Assembly: GCA_947446815.1 (NCBI GenBank)
Contig: CANFGT010000002.1
Coordinates: 124,001 to 188,000, forward strand
Source of the DNA: Acidimicrobiaceae bacterium
Lineage (GTDB): Bacteria > Actinomycetota > Acidimicrobiia > Acidimicrobiales > Ilumatobacteraceae
DNA length: 64,000 bases
Direction: 5' to 3'
The position numbers were made by a program, and so were the translations under genes. Under the pieces are notes generated by a model that was not told where the DNA came from, made no database searches, and was given only the letters and a program-made list of their open reading frames with translations. Shown one piece after another: positions 60,333 through 64,000 of this stretch (position 1 is the stretch's first letter; each line of letters begins with the position of its first letter).

Positions 60333-61037
60333 ATGACAGATGAGACCGCAGGTCAGGACGCGCCTCAAACCCCCTTAGATGCATTAGGCATCATGGCGAG
60401 CCAACAGGGTTTGCTCTCACCCACTGTGCGCCAAGTAGAGATGTACACGCGCCGCGGTTTGTTGTCACTCTTATGGCACGAACCGGCTGAACAAGCGCGC
60501 AAGGTCGGGATTGTCATGGTCGGCGGCGCCATGGGTGGAACTCTTGGGCCCGGTAATGGCTTATATAACGATTTTGGCCATGCATTGGCGGGCGTCGGCA
60601 TCCCATCCATTCGATTGAGTTATCGAAAGCCAAACGACATGGACTCCTGTTGTGTTGATACGGCGGCCGCTGTGCAGCTGCTCGTGGGTAGCGGTGCTGA
60701 CCAGGTGGTGTTGATGGGACACAGCTTTGGTGGCGCCGTGGCGATACGAGTCGCGGTCGGGCTCAACGAAATGGTTGCCGGTGTTGTGACTTTTGCAACG
60801 CAATCAGCTGGATGCGAAATTGCAGGAGGATTGCAAGGCAAGCCTCTCCTGATGTTCCACGGTGACAATGATTCGATTCTTCCCTCGGAAGCAAGTGAAG
60901 TGGTGCGCTCTATCGCCGGCTACGGAGACCTTCGCATTATGGAAGGCGATGATCATTTATTAACGAAGAGCCATGACGTGATGTTTGAAGATGTGTTGAA
61001 GTGGCTAAAGAATATTTTTGAAGGAATTGAACAATGA
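60333..61037 (+). CDS. Alpha/beta hydrolase
   Basis: 234 residues. Nucleophile elbow GHSFGG with Ser131, PLLMFHGDNDSILP for the acid, and EGDDHLLTK for the His. Resembles the family of short dienelactone-hydrolase-like or peptidase-S9-like hydrolases. First gene of an operon with the sulfatase, sharing an ATGA overlap. A leaderless start is likely. Substrate unknown; pairing suggests a sulfated ester or glycan. Confidence 0.86.
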   Translation: MTDETAGQDAPQTPLDALGIMASQQGLLSPTVRQVEMYTRRGLLSLLWHEPAEQARKVGIVMVGGAMGGTLGPGNGLYNDFGHALAGVGIPSIRLSYRKPNDMDSCCVDTAAAVQLLVGSGADQVVLMGHSFGGAVAIRVAVGLNEMVAGVVTFATQSAGCEIAGGLQGKPLLMFHGDNDSILPSEASEVVRSIAGYGDLRIMEGDDHLLTKSHDVMFEDVLKWLKNIFEGIEQ

Positions 61038-62566
61038 CAACGACACCAAAGAACGTGGTTGTCCTCCTTCTCGACAGTTTGAACAGGCATGAGATGGGTG
61101 CATATGGAGGAAAGAACTTCGATACGCCCAACCTCGATCGCTTAGCCGCGCGCTCCGTGCGCTTTACGAATCACCACACTGGCTCTTTGCCGTGCATTCC
61201 TGCACGCCACGACATTCTTGTGGGCGCATGGGACTTCTTGTGGCGTCCGTGGGGTTCTATTGAGTTGTGGGAAGAACCAATTACGGCGTCATTGCGTCGT
61301 GAAGGCGTGATCACACAGTTGATTACAGACCATCCGCACTTATTCGAAACAGGTGGCGAGAACTACCACACTGATTTCACTGCGTGGGATTACGAACGTG
61401 GTCATGAAAGTGATGCATGGAAATCGCGGCCCGACCCATCGTGGTTGGGAACACCCACATATGGCCGTGGGCATACGCATTACGACAACTCGCGTGGTTA
61501 CTTCCGCGGAGAAGAAGATTTTCCTGGCCCGCGAACGATGCAAGCAACAGCTCGTTGGCTTGCTGAGGATGCACCTGTGCATCGCGCCAAGGGTGAGCGT
61601 TTTTTCTTGTTTGTCGATGAGTTTGATCCGCACGAACCTTTTGACACACCTGAAGAGTGGGCAACGCGGTATGACGATTCATGGGAAGGCCCACACCTCA
61701 CGTGGCCGCCATACGCAATTGATGCATATAAACAGGGCATTTTGAATGAACGCGATGCTCGCCAAATTCGTGCGCAATACGGTGGCAAGTTATCGATGAT
61801 TGATCATTGGTTGGGTCGAGTACTTGATGCATTGGATGCAACCAATGCATGGGAAGACACCGCAGTGATTTTGTGTACAGACCACGGTCACTACTTAGGT
61901 GACACAGACGTGCACGGACGCGATGTGTGGGGTAAGCCAGGTCTGCCCGTGTACAAACCACTTGGACATATTCCGATGTTGGTTTCATGGCCAGGCATTA
62001 CGCCATCCACCAATGATGCACTGACAACATCGACTGATATTCACGCGACTATTGCCGAAATATTTGGTGCGCCCATTAAGCACTCCGCACATGGCAAATC
62101 ACTAGTGCCGGTTCTTGCAAATGAACAAACGCAAGTTCGTGATTGGTTGTTGACCGGCGTGTGGGGTAGAGAAGTGCAGATCGTGACGAATGAGTGGCGC
62201 TATACACGCGGTCCATCAGGTGCGAACACTCCACACTCCATGTGGTCAAACCGTTGGAGCACAATGCCGATTGCTGCAATGCCCGATTTCAAGATGCCAA
62301 TGCCTGATGATCGTGCGGTTCTTGATTACATGCCTGGCAGCACTATTCCCGTTATTCGTCAGCCTTTCCGAGAAGGGGACTTGTTGCCGTTCTGGGCGTA
62401 CGCCAAGCAATACGAGACCATCATGTTCAACCGCGCGGAAGACCCCGATGAAACGGTAAATCGCATTGATGATGCGATTGCAAAGGACGCTGAAGAACTG
62501 TTGCGAGTTGCATTGACAGAAATTGATGCACCAAGCGAACAGTTCGAACGATTGGCGTTGAGCTAA
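61034..62566 (+). CDS. Type I sulfatase
   Basis: 510 residues. The formylglycine signature is CIPAR at 54-58 with C54 as the precursor, preceded by the metal aspartate in LLLDSLNRHEMG and followed by FVDEFDPHEPFD and LCTDHGHYLGD for the remaining metal ligands. No signal peptide, so probably cytoplasmic. Needs a formylglycine-generating enzyme, not in this window. Cleaves sulfate esters; substrate unknown. Translationally coupled to the hydrolase. Confidence 0.92.
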   Translation: MTTTPKNVVVLLLDSLNRHEMGAYGGKNFDTPNLDRLAARSVRFTNHHTGSLPCIPARHDILVGAWDFLWRPWGSIELWEEPITASLRREGVITQLITDHPHLFETGGENYHTDFTAWDYERGHESDAWKSRPDPSWLGTPTYGRGHTHYDNSRGYFRGEEDFPGPRTMQATARWLAEDAPVHRAKGERFFLFVDEFDPHEPFDTPEEWATRYDDSWEGPHLTWPPYAIDAYKQGILNERDARQIRAQYGGKLSMIDHWLGRVLDALDATNAWEDTAVILCTDHGHYLGDTDVHGRDVWGKPGLPVYKPLGHIPMLVSWPGITPSTNDALTTSTDIHATIAEIFGAPIKHSAHGKSLVPVLANEQTQVRDWLLTGVWGREVQIVTNEWRYTRGPSGANTPHSMWSNRWSTMPIAAMPDFKMPMPDDRAVLDYMPGSTIPVIRQPFREGDLLPFWAYAKQYETIMFNRAEDPDETVNRIDDAIAKDAEELLRVALTEIDAPSEQFERLALS

Positions 62567-62745
62567 TTCCTTGAGGTTTGTTCGCCACGGTCATATGGAC
62601 AATGGCGACAAATATTGCCGCAGCAATAACCACGTTTTTGTAAATACAACTCGGTCATGACCATGAGACCCGTATCGGGGTCTGTGTAGAAATCACGTCC
62701 TGCCGCAACAGCTGTTGCATGAGCTTGTTCGGCAGCGGGCGACAT
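62563..62745 (-). CDS. DUF5522 protein (small cysteine-rich)
   Basis: 60 residues. The core YTDPDTGLMVMTELYLQKRG leads to YCCGNICRHCPYDRGE, a Cys cluster (four Cys in twelve residues) typical of DUF5522 proteins, likely to bind a metal. Its 3' end overlaps the sulfatase by four bases. Function unknown. Confidence 0.78.
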   Translation of the reverse strand: MSPAAEQAHATAVAAGRDFYTDPDTGLMVMTELYLQKRGYCCGNICRHCPYDRGEQTSRN

Positions 62746-62772
62746 GCACCCATTGTGCCGTGCGCAAGCTCG

Positions 62773-64000
62773 TTACGACACTTTGATTTTGACGGATTTC
62801 AAAGTCGTTGTCACGGTGTACTTACCGTTCTTTTTTGTCTTGACATCCTGTTGCAGACGCAAAGTACAGGTCTTGGCCTTGCTTCCTGTTGCGAGATTCT
62901 TTCCACGGATGGAACATCCTCCAGAAACTGTCCAGTGAAGAATCGTGTTCTTTGGTGCTTTGATGATGGAGTTCAATGGGACTAAACGCTGACGCGGGTA
63001 CAACTTTGTCGTCACCGTGGGAGCAGGAGTTGAGACAGTTGCCTGTGCAAAACCACAATTCACTCCCTTAACACGCACGCAGATCACTCGCGAAGCGATA
63101 GCGCCTTGACCGCGAATGCGGTACTTCGTAGACATTGACGGGCAGAATCGAACCGTCGCAGTTCCATTCGCACTCGTCGAAACGGATGGCGTCATCGAAC
63201 AACCAGATTTATGAACTCCTTGTGCGCTAACGCCCCCTGAGCGCACAGAAGTTGCGGACACACTTCCACAAATACTGGAAATGGTCGCTGTGCTATTCAC
63301 GAGACCTCCGGTTTCCATATCCGAGCACACGTTCTCCACTGAGCCAACAAATCCGGCTACCGGGGCACTTGATTCATCTTGTACCGAGAAGGTGATGGAT
63401 GCTTGGCCAGCGGAGTCAGTGACAATGTCCAATGCTGGTGTAGACGGATCGACATCAGTTGCTGGCAGCTGCACAGTCGCCATGAACGGCATTGAAACTG
63501 TGTCATCAATTGATGTGAAGTTGTAATTCACCGTTTGGTTGATGTCGCCATCGTCATAAACGATTGATGCGTCTTTTACAGAAGAGCGAGAGTTTGGGAT
63601 AAATGACCTGAACGAGACGGTTCCATCACTACCCGTGATGTAGGAAGGAGCTGTGGCGTAGCAGTACACGCATCCCACTTGACCAAAATATCCTCGCAGG
63701 TCTCGAGGCTGGGAACCCCAAGTGGATGTCCCTGTAGCGCTCGTGCGGTATGCGTAGGCGAGGAAGATATTGCGCAAGACGACTTTTGCATTCGGCACGG
63801 GTGTGCCATCAGGTAGAGCGACCCGCACAATGCGAGTAGCAATCGTTGGAGCATCCGGCACTCGCACAACGACATCACCAGATGGTCCAACAATTGCCGT
63901 AACAGCAGCAGCTTGCAATGATGCTCCCGATGCAAGTTGCGTTGTCCCAGCAGTCGCAGACAATGTGAAGGTAACTGGCCCTGTGGCCAATGTGGCACGC
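62773..64000 (-). CDS. Large secreted surface protein, Ig-like repeats (5' end outside window)
   Basis: 409 residues of the C-terminal part are visible; the start is past the right edge. The sequence is Thr/Ser-rich with beta-strand patterns such as DGTPVPNAKVVLRN, TDSAGQASITFSV and SANGTATVRFCP, typical of bacterial Ig-like or invasin-type repeats, and several paired cysteines. The end is basic (KTKKNGKYTVTTTLKSVKIK) like cell-wall adhesins. No LPXTG or OmpA domain is seen. Probably extracellular; function unknown. Confidence 0.7.
   Translation of the reverse strand, partial: RATLATGPVTFTLSATAGTTQLASGASLQAAAVTAIVGPSGDVVVRVPDAPTIATRIVRVALPDGTPVPNAKVVLRNIFLAYAYRTSATGTSTWGSQPRDLRGYFGQVGCVYCYATAPSYITGSDGTVSFRSFIPNSRSSVKDASIVYDDGDINQTVNYNFTSIDDTVSMPFMATVQLPATDVDPSTPALDIVTDSAGQASITFSVQDESSAPVAGFVGSVENVCSDMETGGLVNSTATISSICGSVSATSVRSGGVSAQGVHKSGCSMTPSVSTSANGTATVRFCPSMSTKYRIRGQGAIASRVICVRVKGVNCGFAQATVSTPAPTVTTKLYPRQRLVPLNSIIKAPKNTILHWTVSGGCSIRGKNLATGSKAKTCTLRLQQDVKTKKNGKYTVTTTLKSVKIKVS

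Noticed and set aside
1-64000. CRISPR array or insertion sequence
   Set aside because: No regularly spaced repeats of 25-40 bases, no transposase motifs and no terminal inverted repeats were seen anywhere.

Overview
The window is a single unbroken stretch of bacterial chromosome, moderate in GC (about half by eye), from a member of the Actinomycetota. Taxonomic clues are the fhaA-fhaB-pstP-rodA-pbpA-pknB division/signalling block, a SigR/RsrA-type sigma/anti-sigma pair, a ClpC unfoldase, DUF2510 and excalibur domains, and many leaderless-looking starts. The modest GC and gene mix fit an aquatic Acidimicrobiia-like lineage better than Mycobacterium or Streptomyces, but that placement is inference. 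There are no rRNA genes, CRISPR arrays or insertion sequences, and no gene-free stretch above 300 bases.

Layout. 1-6211 (minus): cell-wall growth and phosphosignalling operon, cut by the left edge inside pknB. 6271-23354: a surface-polysaccharide locus, starting next to tRNA-Leu(CAG). It has dTDP-sugar genes (rmlA, rmlB, wecE, a hexapeptide acyltransferase), UDP-glucose dehydrogenase, one GT2, three GT4 and a GT-C-like membrane protein, three methyltransferases, and a Wzm/Wzt ABC exporter whose two genes are 6.6 kb apart on opposite strands. rmlC and rmlD are absent, so the dTDP branch most likely makes a 4-amino-4,6-dideoxy sugar rather than rhamnose. 23453-25679: a toxin-antitoxin pair with its own operator, overlapping gluQ, then a 2OG-Fe(II) oxygenase. 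25683-29999 (minus): an MBL-Rieske protein, a DUF2510 protein and an ABC exporter. 30048-32300: DsbB-like protein, TlpA-like thioredoxin and prephenate dehydratase.

32351-38302: tRNA-Ser(UGA), a BmpA/Nup-type nucleoside ABC importer, tRNA-Ser(GCU) fused almost directly to a LysM/lysozyme-like gene, and tRNA-Arg(ACG). 38304-46158: an SDR, an excalibur membrane protein, a yeiH-LLM monooxygenase-amidotransferase-tetR operon with a clear operator, and divergently a ferric-reductase-like flavocytochrome, an FMN-binding protein and the ApbE flavinyltransferase. 46155-54386: radA, a lipoprotein, clpC, a polyprenyl synthase and a delta-60/OmpA secreted protein. 54488-60313 (minus): FAD oxidase, hydrolase, SDR, a small protein with a tyrosine-phosphatase-like HCX5R signature, tilS, rsrA/sigR and marR. 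60333-62566: hydrolase-sulfatase operon divergent from marR. The right edge cuts a large secreted protein.

Most notable observations: a recurrent TANNNT-N6-start layout implying leaderless transcripts (seven exact cases); overlapping divergent -10 elements at marR/hydrolase; a 7-1-7 operator at yeiH; a perfect 13-bp hairpin inside the start of the importer ATPase gene; the PTP-like protein; a possible methyl-capping chain-length device in the polysaccharide locus; and the flavinylation cassette.
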